Below, piece by piece: positions 20,701-28,850 of a stretch of DNA of 64,000 nt. Under the pieces are notes generated by a model that did not search any database, was not told the origin of the DNA, and saw only the letters and a list, made by a program, of their open reading frames with translations. Within the stretch, counting starts at the first letter, position 1. Every line of letters starts with the position of its first letter. Location: NCBI RefSeq assembly GCF_000027005.1, contig NC_012966.1, forward strand, positions 1,550,001-1,614,000. Reading direction: 5' to 3'. The translations under genes and the position numbers were made by a program. This stretch comes from Komagataella phaffii GS115 (Eukaryota; Ascomycota; Pichiomycetes; Pichiales; Pichiaceae).

Positions 20701-22226
20701 TGGATGAGCCTACTTCTGGATTGGACTCCCAATCTGCATGGTCCATCATCCAGTTCCTGAGAGCCCTGTCTGACTCGGGACAGGCCATTCTTTGTACTAT
20801 CCATCAGCCTTCAGCCACTCTATTTGAGGTTTTCGATCGTCTATTGCTACTGAAAAAGGGAGGAAGAACTGTTTACTTTGGTGATATTGGCCCCAACTCT
20901 TCCACTATGCTTTCATACTTTGAAAGGGAATCTGGTATTAAGTGTGGAGTATCCGAAAATCCTGCTGAATACATCCTGAATTGTATCGGAGCTGGTGCAA
21001 CTGCTCATGCGTCTGCTGATTGGGGTGATCTGTGGGTATCATCCCCAGAACATGCTGCTGTCACTGAAGAAATTTCTAGACTGAACACTGAATTACAGAA
21101 GAGACCATTGCCTGAGAACATCGAAGACTTACAATCTAAGTTTGCTACTAGTTACCCTCACCAGATTAAGATCTTGTTCTTGAGGACAATGGTTCAATTC
21201 TGGAGATCCCCAGTTTACATCAGAGCAAAGTTTTTAGAAGCTGTCGTTTGTGCAATTTTTGTTGGTTTTTCATTTGTCAAAGTTGGTCATGGTTTGCAAG
21301 AGGCACAGTTTGGTCTAACATCAATTTTCATGATGCTAATTATTTCTCTTGCCATGATTAACCAGATGCATGTTTTTGCCTTTGACTCCCGTGAACTATT
21401 TGAAGCAAGAGAGAGCGCATCAAATACCTTCCATTGGTCCACTCTTTTATTAGCTCAGACTTGGTGGGAAACCATTTGGTGTATGGCATGCCAATTCTTG
21501 TGTTTTGTGTGTTACTATTTCCCGGCCGGGTTCAGCGGTACTGCTCACCATGCCGGATACTTTTTCTTACAATTTGTTATAATTTTCCCTATCTATTACT
21601 GTTCTTACGGTCTTTGGGTATTATATTTCTCTCCTGATGTTCCAAGTGCTGGTATGATCAACTCGAATTTCTTTGCTGCTATGTTACTGTTCTGTGGAGT
21701 TCTTCAGCCACCTCAGTTCATGCCAGGATTTTGGACGTTCATGTACAAATTGTCCCCATACACTTACTTTGTTCAGTCTTTCGTTGCACCGCTGGTCCAT
21801 AACAGAAAGTTGGTCTGCAGAACGAACGAGTATACTTTAATTACACCACCCGAGGGCCAAACATGTTCAGAGTTTTTAGACCCGTTTATTGAATCTGATG
21901 GAGGATACTTGGGAAATCCGGATGCCACAGAGAGTTGCGAGTACTGTCCATATACTTACCAGTCTCAAGTAATGGAACAATTTAACATAAAATGGTCCTA
22001 CAGATGGAGAAACTTTGGATTCTTCTTCGCTTACATCATTTTTAACTACGTTGCTCTATTGAGTTGCTATTACCTGATGAGGGTCAAAGTCTGGAATATG
22101 AAATCTATCTTGAATTTCAAGAAATGGTTCAATGGGCCAAGAAAGGAGAGACATGACCCTGAAACCAACATCTTCGCAGCTCAGCCTGCTGATGCTAAAT
22201 TGGCCGTTCTGAAAAAGAAGGAGTGA
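17715..22226 (+). CDS. SNQ2: PDR-type ABC drug efflux pump, Snq2-like
   Basis: This is a 1503-residue full-size ABCG transporter with the reverse order NBD-TMD-NBD-TMD. NBD1 has the degenerate Walker A GRPGAGCST (about 174-182, Cys in place of Lys), the signature VSGGERKRVS and WDNATRGLD. NBD2 has a canonical Walker A GESGAGKTT (about 866), the degenerate signature LNVEQRKKLS and LFLDEPTSGLD (about 994). This asymmetry is normal for PDR pumps. Many stretches agree with remembered S. cerevisiae Snq2, for example SYRWRNFGFF near the end and VKQTIDFALKMKTPA, so Snq2 rather than Pdr5 is the closer type. It probably exports xenobiotics across the plasma membrane. I use the ATG at 17715. The frame extends 18 codons upstream only to a GTG at 17661, and the TATA box at 17650 argues against that. 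Confidence 0.92.
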   Translation: MSSTSSSINDKDKESSNIDSPKDTVPYEPTRFVGDLENQNEDDIYSEQLSRILTQSEAVQKIQSLARTMSRMTKKELAAFEVNQDDFDLKILLHYLRAKSEEQGIESCSAGVAFKNLTATGIDVSAAYGPTVDEMLRNFFMWPIRFAKREHVKTRQIIRNFTGSIEAGELCLVLGRPGAGCSTLLKCCTGNTSELLSVEGEFSYDGLDQAEMMKDYKGYVIYNPELDTHFPHITVKQTIDFALKMKTPAKRVDGIPRKKYIDTMRDLWCTVFGLRHTYGTKVGNDFIRGVSGGERKRVSIVEALATGASVYAWDNATRGLDASTALEFTQAIRTSTNLLNASGMVAIYQAGENIYELFDKVCVLYNGKQVYFGPAEKARKYFEDMGWYKPPRMTTPEFLTAVTDPSGRFIREGFKNKVPENSEDFEQYWLNSPEYQECLRSHDQYIQDHNPEETRQRLATAKSQTRQKAVRSKSRFVASYPNQIAYCVTRGFQRTKGEIAYTLVYLSSFLTKGFIVGSMYWNIPKDTSGLFSRSGILFYCLLFCAVTSLSEISHTYTNRPIILKQKSYSLYHQSAESLQEIITELPTKLVAVIILALTTYFMPGLRLSDGGSAFWMYLLFLLLIQQCMSFMFKLIATLTRDAGTAHACGGLLALMMCVYTGFIIPLPYMHHWIKWFNWINPMRYCYESLLATELHSREMKCSEYIPNGPDYEGISMENSACTTTAYNHTTGLVSGNAFLTATYNYRYSHVWRNFGINIAWTAGFIIINTILSEFVKNVEGGGDMLLYKRGHMPKEGIEAVDGKVASKQEMMEALNGPDVDLKKVIAERDVFTWQHLDYVIPYGGATRQLLNDVQGYVKPGTMTALMGESGAGKTTLLNTLSQRINFGTITGDIFVNGRPLDSSFKRRTGFVQQSDLHLAEYSVRESLRFAVNLRQSEKVPQAEKYEYVEKIINLLGMQNYAEAIIGKIGRGLNVEQRKKLSIAVELVAKPSLLLFLDEPTSGLDSQSAWSIIQFLRALSDSGQAILCTIHQPSATLFEVFDRLLLLKKGGRTVYFGDIGPNSSTMLSYFERESGIKCGVSENPAEYILNCIGAGATAHASADWGDLWVSSPEHAAVTEEISRLNTELQKRPLPENIEDLQSKFATSYPHQIKILFLRTMVQFWRSPVYIRAKFLEAVVCAIFVGFSFVKVGHGLQEAQFGLTSIFMMLIISLAMINQMHVFAFDSRELFEARESASNTFHWSTLLLAQTWWETIWCMACQFLCFVCYYFPAGFSGTAHHAGYFFLQFVIIFPIYYCSYGLWVLYFSPDVPSAGMINSNFFAAMLLFCGVLQPPQFMPGFWTFMYKLSPYTYFVQSFVAPLVHNRKLVCRTNEYTLITPPEGQTCSEFLDPFIESDGGYLGNPDATESCEYCPYTYQSQVMEQFNIKWSYRWRNFGFFFAYIIFNYVALLSCYYLMRVKVWNMKSILNFKKWFNGPRKERHDPETNIFAAQPADAKLAVLKKKE

Positions 22227-22513
22227 TATAGATAACCATAAAGTAGATTGCTAATATAAGTTTTAAATTGCATCCAATTACAGTTGATATACCAACTGAA
22301 ACATTTATGCTCCAGTGATTCTTCTAAGAGACAATAATTTATTCTGTCCTGTCTTTTTTCATTTGCGGAAGGGAAGGTTGATGCCAAATCGGAAGCGCGC
22401 TAGGGGAATATCTCGGAAGGGATACATTTCATTTCGCTCACTAGTTTTACTGATGTACCCATCGTAATTACTGAGGACATCCTTCTTGATTCTTCTCTGT
22501 TCTCATTTTAGTA

Positions 22514-23782
22514 ATGTATTTGAGAAATTTCAGGTACGTTGGTCTTCTTCAGCGATCCCGACACGTTCTGATCCCACTAATAGTGGGCAAAGCGCCGCTG
22601 GCATTGTTGCCCTGTACTTCCAGAGGCTCTATCCGAGCCTACTCCGAAAAGAAGTTAGTGAATATTTCAGGGCCAGAAACTCCAAAGAAGAATATTTGGG
22701 CAAAAGTCAAACATGAAGCTCAGCATTATTGGGATGGTACCAAACTTTTGGGTATGGAGATTCGTATTTCTTCTAAATTGTTGCTCAAGATGGCTACTGG
22801 CTATGAGTTGACCAGAAGAGAGTTTAAACAGCTAACTCGTACAACAAGTGATATCATGAGACTGTTTCCTTTTGCCATGTTTATTATAGTTCCATTTGCT
22901 GAATTGCTCCTTCCGGTGGCACTGAAAATCTTTCCAAACTTGTTACCTTCCACATATGAATCCAAGCTGGATAAAGCGAAAAAGGCAAAACTCTTGAGAA
23001 AAACAAGAACAAAAGTTAGTGAAGTTCTTAGGAATGCCAAGAGCAGTATCAAATTACCTTCTAATGTTACCGAAGAGGAGAAAACGTTGTTTAAGGAGTT
23101 TTATCAAGCAGTGAAGTCTGGATCTAATGAGCAAATTTCTAGAGAGCAGTTGATTAGAGTGGCCAGGATGTTCAAGGACGACTTGGTTTTAGACAATTTA
23201 TCCAGGCCCCTACTGGTTGCCATCTCCAAGTATATCAATTTGAAACCCTTTGGAACTGACCAAATTCTCAGATACAGAATCAGACATAAAATGCTGAACA
23301 TCAAGAAAGATGATAGAGTGATTAGTTACGAAGGAGTGGATAGTCTGACTGCGCAAGAGTTGCAAGTTGCTTGTGCATCAAGAGGGTTCAAGGTTCATAC
23401 TGTTCCTTCGGAAGAATTGCGAAACTCTTTGTCACTATGGTTAAAAATGCGTCTTGAAGATAAGATCCCGTCCACGTTGTTGATTCTAGCTTGTGCCTAC
23501 GATTATGGGAATGTTGCCACTACTAATGAGAATCTTTATGAGAACTTGCAGGCAATTCTAGGAAGTCTTCCTGAGGAGATTTATCATGTCACTGAATTGG
23601 ATGTGGATGATGACACTGTGACTCATAAACAGAGGCTTAATGTCCTGAAAGAGCAGGAGCATTTGATCAAAAGTGAAGTTAATCAAGAGAAAGATCATAT
23701 CGTCCTGGTTAGAGATGGGCTAAGTTTGGATGATGCAGATGAATCTACGGACCAGCAACTGAAGAAGGATGATAAAACTTAG
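22514..23782 (+). CDS. YLH47: LETM1 family inner-membrane protein (Ylh47/Mdm38-like)
   Basis: This 422-residue protein has a mitochondrial presequence (basic, Ser/Arg-rich, likely cut near RAYS at about residue 42). One transmembrane segment lies in the LETM1 domain (FPFAMFIIVPFAELLLPVALKIFP, about 116-139). The typical LETM1 core follows: LELTRREFKQL-type, FPNLLPSTYESK, and later LRYRIRHKMLNIKKDDRVISYEGVDSLTAQELQVACASRG. LETM1 proteins act in mitochondrial K+/H+ exchange and bind mitoribosomes for insertion of membrane proteins. Yeast has two, Mdm38 (about 570 residues) and Ylh47 (about 450). The length favours Ylh47, but I cannot assign the paralogue firmly. The acidic Lys/Asp-rich tail is low complexity. 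It lies downstream of the PDR pump on the same strand. Confidence 0.85.
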   Translation: MYLRNFRYVGLLQRSRHVLIPLIVGKAPLALLPCTSRGSIRAYSEKKLVNISGPETPKKNIWAKVKHEAQHYWDGTKLLGMEIRISSKLLLKMATGYELTRREFKQLTRTTSDIMRLFPFAMFIIVPFAELLLPVALKIFPNLLPSTYESKLDKAKKAKLLRKTRTKVSEVLRNAKSSIKLPSNVTEEEKTLFKEFYQAVKSGSNEQISREQLIRVARMFKDDLVLDNLSRPLLVAISKYINLKPFGTDQILRYRIRHKMLNIKKDDRVISYEGVDSLTAQELQVACASRGFKVHTVPSEELRNSLSLWLKMRLEDKIPSTLLILACAYDYGNVATTNENLYENLQAILGSLPEEIYHVTELDVDDDTVTHKQRLNVLKEQEHLIKSEVNQEKDHIVLVRDGLSLDDADESTDQQLKKDDKT

Positions 23783-24189
23783 AGTATAAGAAAATACAGG
23801 TTTTCACTTTCTTGTCAAATTAATCTCGAGTTTAGGTCAGTTATCCAATCAAAGAGCTCTCATAGATTACTCAACTTTTTGGAACTGGTCTATGTTCTCA
23901 GATTAGCAATAATTAGAAGCAGATCGATTTCATAGTATGGAAATCAGGAACTGTATTATGAATGGATCATTCTCGGGCTGCCAATTATGAACCGAAGCCC
24001 ACCATCTATAGATATCTAAACATGAGCATATTCAAATTTTTATCAAATTATAATGATTTATTTCATTATCCCTTTCCCCTGGCTTTGTTGTTTGCCCCTA
24101 GGTACACGATGATGGGTAGCTGGCTCTCAATTCATCGTATCTCTCTATTGAAGGGAAGTGAACCTTTAAGTTCTAACAAAAAATATTAA

Positions 24190-24263
24190 TGATTTTGCCC
24201 AGGATCGAACTGGGGACGTTATGCGTGTTAAGCATATGCCATAACCAACTAGACCACAAAACC
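24190..24263 (-). tRNA. tRNA-Val (AAC anticodon)
   Basis: A 74-base cloverleaf is read on the minus strand. The acceptor stem GGTTTTG pairs with CAAAATC (one G-T pair) with discriminator A. The anticodon stem TATGC/GCATA encloses loop TTAACAC with anticodon AAC. The T arm is CCCAG-TTCGATC-CTGGG. The B-box GTTCGATCC is intact and the A-box region TGGTCTAGTTGG is normal. The sequence agrees well with yeast tRNA-Val(AAC). No intron is present. It reads GUU and, with inosine at position 34, GUC. Confidence 0.95.
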
Positions 24264-24657
24264 ATCGTTGCATGCTTAAAGTGTGATGCTAGGTAAGCAT
24301 GTCTATCCACTAAGTTTCTACAATGTTGACAAGCATTCAATTCAGTTCTTTTTAGTTGATTGAAGATGTAAGACGTATAGTAAGCAAAAGTGCATAACAT
24401 AATTAAATTATACGAACAATCTTCTGTTCCTAAAAACTCAACAATTGTACCCCACTGGGCAAGAGTAACGTAACTTTAATGTGCCAGAAACACTCTAGAT
24501 TAACCAATTGCAAGAATTAAGTCAGGGTGTTGAAAACACGCTTCACAGTAAAAGTCGTGAGCTAGGTTTGTCTGTCCAGATGAATCGTTAGAGTATATGC
24601 ACTTGATTGGGTAATTATTCCTGCCATAATGCACCGCAAATACGCGGTACTAGCTTT

Positions 24658-24674
24658 ATTATGTATTACATAAT
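24658..24674. repeat. 17-base palindrome upstream of ZDS1
   Basis: ATTATGTA and TACATAAT flank a single T, giving a perfect inverted repeat about 180 bases upstream of the ZDS1 start. A dimeric regulator site of bZIP type is possible. The sequence is A/T rich, so chance is a real alternative. Confidence 0.4.
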
Positions 24675-24852
24675 GGTCGTGTCCCACTCAACATGGAATT
24701 GAATTTTGTTAGAGAACTAGCTGATCTTGAAGTTCAACTACTAATCCATACCGACCCCTGTACTTTTCTCTCGTTGTTTTCATTCAAAGTCTGATCGTAG
24801 TCTCAAAAAGTTAAAGCTGATCTATGACAAGTAATTTTGAAGTGCTATAAAT

Positions 24853-26949
24853 ATGGATCCAAGGAGAAAGTCTACACATGAGGAGTTGCTAGCCGCCTCA
24901 GAGGCTGTCCACAATGAAATGAATTCTGTAGCGGCACTAAAACGTTTGTCAATAGGAAACTCACTAACTTATGATCCTGACCTTCCATATACAGAAAGGA
25001 ATGAATTTCCGGGAGAAAAATCGGGTTATGAAGATAATACAGAGAACTTCAACGCGTCAATCTCCAGCTCTGAGTTAGGAGTGATTAAGTATGGAGAGAC
25101 AGTCATCGATACCAACGAACTTTTGTGGGTGCCAGCGCAGTACCACCCGAACATTTCACCTGAGAAATTCAGGAAACATATTCAGAGCTCTGTTGACCAG
25201 ATGACGGAAAAATTGAATCAGATATCTGAGATCAAAGCTGGAGTTGAAAACCCACAATCCACCAATCTGAACACTTTCATGGATAGCCGTGGAGTATCCA
25301 AGGATTCAAACCTTAATACAAGTAAAGGTTTGAACAGGTCACCTTCTTCCAGGAGGCGATCTCGATCAATATCCAGCTTATCTGAGAATCAAGACCAACC
25401 CACAATCGTGCAACTCACTCAAGAGTTGCAGAAGCTTTCGGAAATTGCAGGCTTGAATTCTACAGATGCCGCATCTTTAGCTCGTAGTCTGAGCTCCTCG
25501 AGTCTGGGCTTTACATCTATAGAGAAAAATGCATATGGGTTCACGGATGCAGATGAGACCACAGGTGGTGAACCTTCATTTGCTATGCAAGGTGGGTCTC
25601 AGTTGAAACGAAGCAGGTGGACAACATATAGAAAGAATGGATCTTCAATGAGAAAGGGAAGGTTTTCCACAGCTCAATCGTTCAAGAAAAATAATTCACT
25701 AAAATCGAAAACTAATGACATGAATCCACTAGAGGGTACTTCATCTAGAGAAGTCACACCTAGTAACCAGCATCTACTATCAGCAAAGCAGGAAGAGTTA
25801 GAATTATTCTCTAAACGTGAAAAGGTGCCGAATTTATCAGTTGGAAGAACAACGAGCAGTGAACTTCCACAACATCAGCAATCGAATGCATCCTATGCAC
25901 ATCTTCAACGACAAACACACCAAGGTCCAAGTATAACAACCCAAGAATTGGATCAAGTTGACTCTAAAGCAGAGAAACTAGAGCTAAAAGACTCTCCAGC
26001 CCTGCCGGCAAAAACTACATCATCAAAACCTACTTCGGCTGATAAAAAGAACAAAAAGTCGAGCTGGACATCATTCAAAGATAAACTGTCGTTAAGTAAT
26101 GAATCACTTTCCGATGATAATGATAAGAAGGCAGACCCATCTATTCACGCTAAGCATACCAGAAATAGACACGGAAGCGTCGTAACTGCCCCGCTAACAC
26201 GGCAATTAGACAGTTCAGTTGAAGAGTATGCATATGAGCCAGACAATAAAGAGAATGAGTTACAAGAAAAGGGAACAATTTCAAAGTTTTTTGGACTCAA
26301 ATCTAAATCGAAATCACAGTTAGGTCATAGCTTCAAGACCGGAAAAGTGAAGCACAAAAAGAATGAGCATGCTAACTCATCAGTTATTGGATCAGATAGT
26401 GACGCAAGTATAGATTTGGAGGACAAAATCACGGAAAAATTTTCCAAAGTTATTCTACACAAGAAGGATAGGAGAAACCAGCATAGGCCAAGCAGCACGG
26501 ATCAAGATCCTAGAGAAGACTCTTTTTATAAGCCATCACCTTCCGGCAAAATACCCCAAAGTCAACAGTTTGTAGAAAGATCACAAGAAGAAAACGAACG
26601 ATTCTTGTCACAACAAGCCAGTGAAAACATTAAGGCGACAATCAAAGCGAATGATCAAGTTACAAGACCAAATGGGCCCATGCAATATACAGATTCAGCG
26701 TTTGGATTCCCGCTACCACCTCCCTCTAAATCAACACTGGTAATGTTGGACTACAGATTTCCTATTCATATCGAACGTGCAATTTACAGGTTGTCTCATC
26801 TCAAGTTGGCGGACCCAAGAAGGCCTTTGCGGCAGCAGGTTCTGTTGAGTAACTTCATGTATGCATACCTAAATCTGGTAAATCACACCTTATACCTACA
26901 GCAAGTGGATGAGGGTAACACAACAATAACTGGTAAGATTGAATTATAG
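24853..26949 (+). CDS. ZDS1: Zds1/Zds2-type PP2A regulator
   Basis: This 698-residue protein ends in a conserved Zds C-terminal domain (about 640-690: MLDYRFPIHIERAIYRLSHLKLADPRRPLRQQVLLSNFMYAYLNLV). Zds1 and Zds2 bind the PP2A subunit Cdc55, keep it cytoplasmic, and affect mitotic entry, polarity and stress signalling. The middle is disordered: Ser, Lys, Asn and Gln rich, with several basic Ser-Arg patches (SSRRRSRSISS) that look like kinase sites. A short conserved N-terminal block contains DTNELLWVPAQYHPNISPEKFRKHI, also typical of the family. Yeast Zds proteins are longer (about 900), mostly in the disordered part. The ATG at 24853 is the first in frame. Its last two codons overlap the end of RCE1 on the other strand. 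Confidence 0.85.
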   Translation: MDPRRKSTHEELLAASEAVHNEMNSVAALKRLSIGNSLTYDPDLPYTERNEFPGEKSGYEDNTENFNASISSSELGVIKYGETVIDTNELLWVPAQYHPNISPEKFRKHIQSSVDQMTEKLNQISEIKAGVENPQSTNLNTFMDSRGVSKDSNLNTSKGLNRSPSSRRRSRSISSLSENQDQPTIVQLTQELQKLSEIAGLNSTDAASLARSLSSSSLGFTSIEKNAYGFTDADETTGGEPSFAMQGGSQLKRSRWTTYRKNGSSMRKGRFSTAQSFKKNNSLKSKTNDMNPLEGTSSREVTPSNQHLLSAKQEELELFSKREKVPNLSVGRTTSSELPQHQQSNASYAHLQRQTHQGPSITTQELDQVDSKAEKLELKDSPALPAKTTSSKPTSADKKNKKSSWTSFKDKLSLSNESLSDDNDKKADPSIHAKHTRNRHGSVVTAPLTRQLDSSVEEYAYEPDNKENELQEKGTISKFFGLKSKSKSQLGHSFKTGKVKHKKNEHANSSVIGSDSDASIDLEDKITEKFSKVILHKKDRRNQHRPSSTDQDPREDSFYKPSPSGKIPQSQQFVERSQEENERFLSQQASENIKATIKANDQVTRPNGPMQYTDSAFGFPLPPPSKSTLVMLDYRFPIHIERAIYRLSHLKLADPRRPLRQQVLLSNFMYAYLNLVNHTLYLQQVDEGNTTITGKIEL

Positions 26950-27858
26950 AAGAAGCGTATGGTTAGATTCTGTTAGAGAGTAAAGAAACTTTTTGAATAG
27001 GACGGAACCTAGAGCGAGCAACACATAGTAACCCACTTTCCAATCTCTCGCTTCATCACGTCCAAATGTCAACCGGGGAAACCCCATCATGTTGCAAAAT
27101 GAATGAACAACTATTGCTGACCATACAGATCCTGTTCGCAAGTATAGAAAGCTTGCATATATTCCAAATAACGTTGTATATGACCATTGGAAGGCAGTTG
27201 ATATGGTTATGGTAGTTAATGAATATCTTTTACAATGATACAGTTCAACAGCATGATGAAGATGTGCTATACCGAAGTAGAGTGATGATACCATTATTAA
27301 CCAGTGTTGGCCGAACAGAAATTTGTTGGCGTAATCGTTAGCTACTAGCATTAATGAAATGGAACATGACCGATAAAGAAGTTCCTCAGTGATGGGTCCC
27401 ACAAGTAGATCACGCATACCCTCGAGGCTAACGACATACGCCAGATCTTGCTTGATTACTTCTGTTGAGTTTGAATAGTAAAAATAATCTACAATAGGAC
27501 CAGAAAAGAGAATCATGGTCAAACCTAAAGCTTTGAAAATGCTGACAATATCATCTTGGAGGTTAGAGAAAGACCAGCTCTGGTTGTGATATCCCACCAC
27601 TATTCCAAGTTTCGCCGTAGTTTCCGCAATTTCTGACAGTCTCAACACTTTTAAAAGAATAGGCAATAATAATACATGTGTAGCAGTCAACACACTGGCT
27701 CGCTGGCACCTTTCTTTAATCGTTAGAGGATTGTTACGGTCTATGGGTTGATGCGGAAGGGCTCTGGTTGGTCTCAAATGGATGACTAGAACATAAGACG
27801 CCGAACAGAGTATATCATAAATAATAACAGCTAATCTAAGCTGAATTTCAGAAACCAT
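26944..27858 (-). CDS. RCE1: CAAX prenyl protease 2 (type II)
   Basis: This is a 304-residue polytopic ER membrane protease that removes the AAX tripeptide from farnesylated or geranylgeranylated proteins such as Ras and a-factor. The ABI/CAAX glutamic protease motifs are all present: EE at 158-159 with R163 (GPITEELLYRS), H199 (YFGIAHLHH), and H252 with N256 (VHSFCNMMGFP). These positions correspond well to the catalytic Glu156, His194, His248 and Asn252 I recall for S. cerevisiae Rce1 (315 residues). Several hydrophobic helices flank them. The ATG at 27858 is the first in frame. The TAA stop is the reverse complement of the final TTA sense codon of ZDS1, so the two coding regions overlap by six bases. 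Confidence 0.92.
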   Translation of the reverse strand: MVSEIQLRLAVIIYDILCSASYVLVIHLRPTRALPHQPIDRNNPLTIKERCQRASVLTATHVLLLPILLKVLRLSEIAETTAKLGIVVGYHNQSWSFSNLQDDIVSIFKALGLTMILFSGPIVDYFYYSNSTEVIKQDLAYVVSLEGMRDLLVGPITEELLYRSCSISLMLVANDYANKFLFGQHWLIMVSSLYFGIAHLHHAVELYHCKRYSLTTITISTAFQWSYTTLFGIYASFLYLRTGSVWSAIVVHSFCNMMGFPRLTFGRDEARDWKVGYYVLLALGSVLFKKFLYSLTESNHTLLL

Positions 27859-28014
27859 TAGTAGAAATGAGTTGACATTGAACCGGAGTAATTAATACTA
27901 CTTTCGAACTGACGACAATATATGATGTTTCAGAAGTAATTCTCCCCAATTGGGTCGCTAACACAACCAGATGAATTATTGTATTCTCGAATTCATTCTA
28001 CGAAAAAACGTCTG

Positions 28015-28773
28015 ATGAGGGGGCATTCTCTTCTCTTTGCAAGGTTAACAAAAAAACCAATGAAATACAGTGACCAATTAATAGAAGAGTACAAAGAATT
28101 ATGGTTAACAGCGACATCTAATGAGCTTACTAGAGAATGGTGCCAGGGAACTCTCCACCTGAGCAAATTATACGTTTACTTGACACAAGACTTAAAGTAT
28201 TTTGGGGATGGATTTCGACTTTTAGGCAAAACCATTTCGTTATGTCGCCGTAGGCAATCGCTTGTGTCATTAGGCAAACATGTGGGGATGCTCAGTAATA
28301 GTGAGAACACGTACTTCGTGGATTGTATTAACGATCTTACTGAACAGTTATTAAGAGATGGGATGTACAATGCTGAAGAATTAGAAGAAATCAGTGGTTT
28401 AACGTTACCTGCCGTGGAAAGGTACCTTTTATTCATGAGATCGATGGTAGAGTCTTCTACAATAACTTATGCAGAAATGATTACTGTGATGTTTGTAATG
28501 GAACAAGTCTATCTGGATTGGTCAAATAATGGACTGAGAAGTAAACCTGACAACTTGCATTGGTGGTTCAATGAATGGATTGATATACATAGTGGGGAGA
28601 ACTTTGAAAGCTGGTGCCAGTTTTTAAAGGATGAGGTAGACCGCTGTATACAGGAGTTGAAGGATGCTAATAGAGATGATCTCGTGGCGAGGGTTGAGGA
28701 GATTTTTAGAGAAACATTAGAACTTGAAGTCGAATTCTTTAAAAGTTGTTACGATATCACGGACGATGAATGA
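28015..28773 (+). CDS. TENA/THI-4 family protein (Pet18-like)
   Basis: This is a 252-residue all-helical protein of the TENA/THI-4/PQQC group, recognised from LWLTATSNELTREWCQGTLHLSKLYVYLTQDLKYFGDGFRLLGKTI near the N-terminus and the acidic closing helix (VEEIFRETLELEVEFFKSCYD). Family members either hydrolyse aminopyrimidine breakdown products of thiamine or, as in yeast Pet18, have no settled function. I use the ATG at 28015. The frame is open to a TTG 12 codons upstream, and another ATG at 28060 would still keep the domain. The classical catalytic Cys of TenA is not confidently placed, so enzymatic activity is uncertain. It is divergent from RCE1 and convergent with the DHA1 transporter. 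Confidence 0.75.
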   Translation: MRGHSLLFARLTKKPMKYSDQLIEEYKELWLTATSNELTREWCQGTLHLSKLYVYLTQDLKYFGDGFRLLGKTISLCRRRQSLVSLGKHVGMLSNSENTYFVDCINDLTEQLLRDGMYNAEELEEISGLTLPAVERYLLFMRSMVESSTITYAEMITVMFVMEQVYLDWSNNGLRSKPDNLHWWFNEWIDIHSGENFESWCQFLKDEVDRCIQELKDANRDDLVARVEEIFRETLELEVEFFKSCYDITDDE

Positions 28774-28799
28774 TGTATCAGTAAAATTAATTAATTAAT

Positions 28800-28828
28800 G
28801 ACCATATATAATATGGTATAATATGGTC
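28800..28828. terminator. A/T-rich inverted repeat between convergent genes
   Basis: GACCATAT and ATATGGTC form 8-base arms 13 bases apart. A nested pair ACCATAT/ATATGGT with a 3-base loop can form instead because ATATGGT occurs twice. It fills the 77-base gap between the convergent TENA-like and DHA1 genes, so a role in 3'-end formation on both strands is plausible. The TATA-rich body also resembles yeast efficiency elements (TATATA) for polyadenylation. Confidence 0.45.
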
Positions 28829-28850
28829 TTTTGGAGACTGACTATGTAGC

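Larger units (their letters stand above)
23783..24852. other. Intergenic region carrying tRNA-Val
   Basis: This interval of 1.07 kb between the LETM1 gene and ZDS1 contains tRNA-Val(AAC) at 24190-24263 on the minus strand and otherwise only short open frames. I looked for LTR-like ends (TGTT...AACA) flanking the tRNA, a common insertion site for yeast retroelements, and saw none that is convincing. The right part is the ZDS1 promoter and contains a 17-base palindrome (24658-24674) and a smaller ACCGC/GCGGT pair (24633-24648). Confidence 0.6.

Noticed and set aside
24190..24852. Retrotransposon LTR remnant next to tRNA-Val
   Set aside because: No TG...CA ends, target duplication or primer-binding site could be seen.
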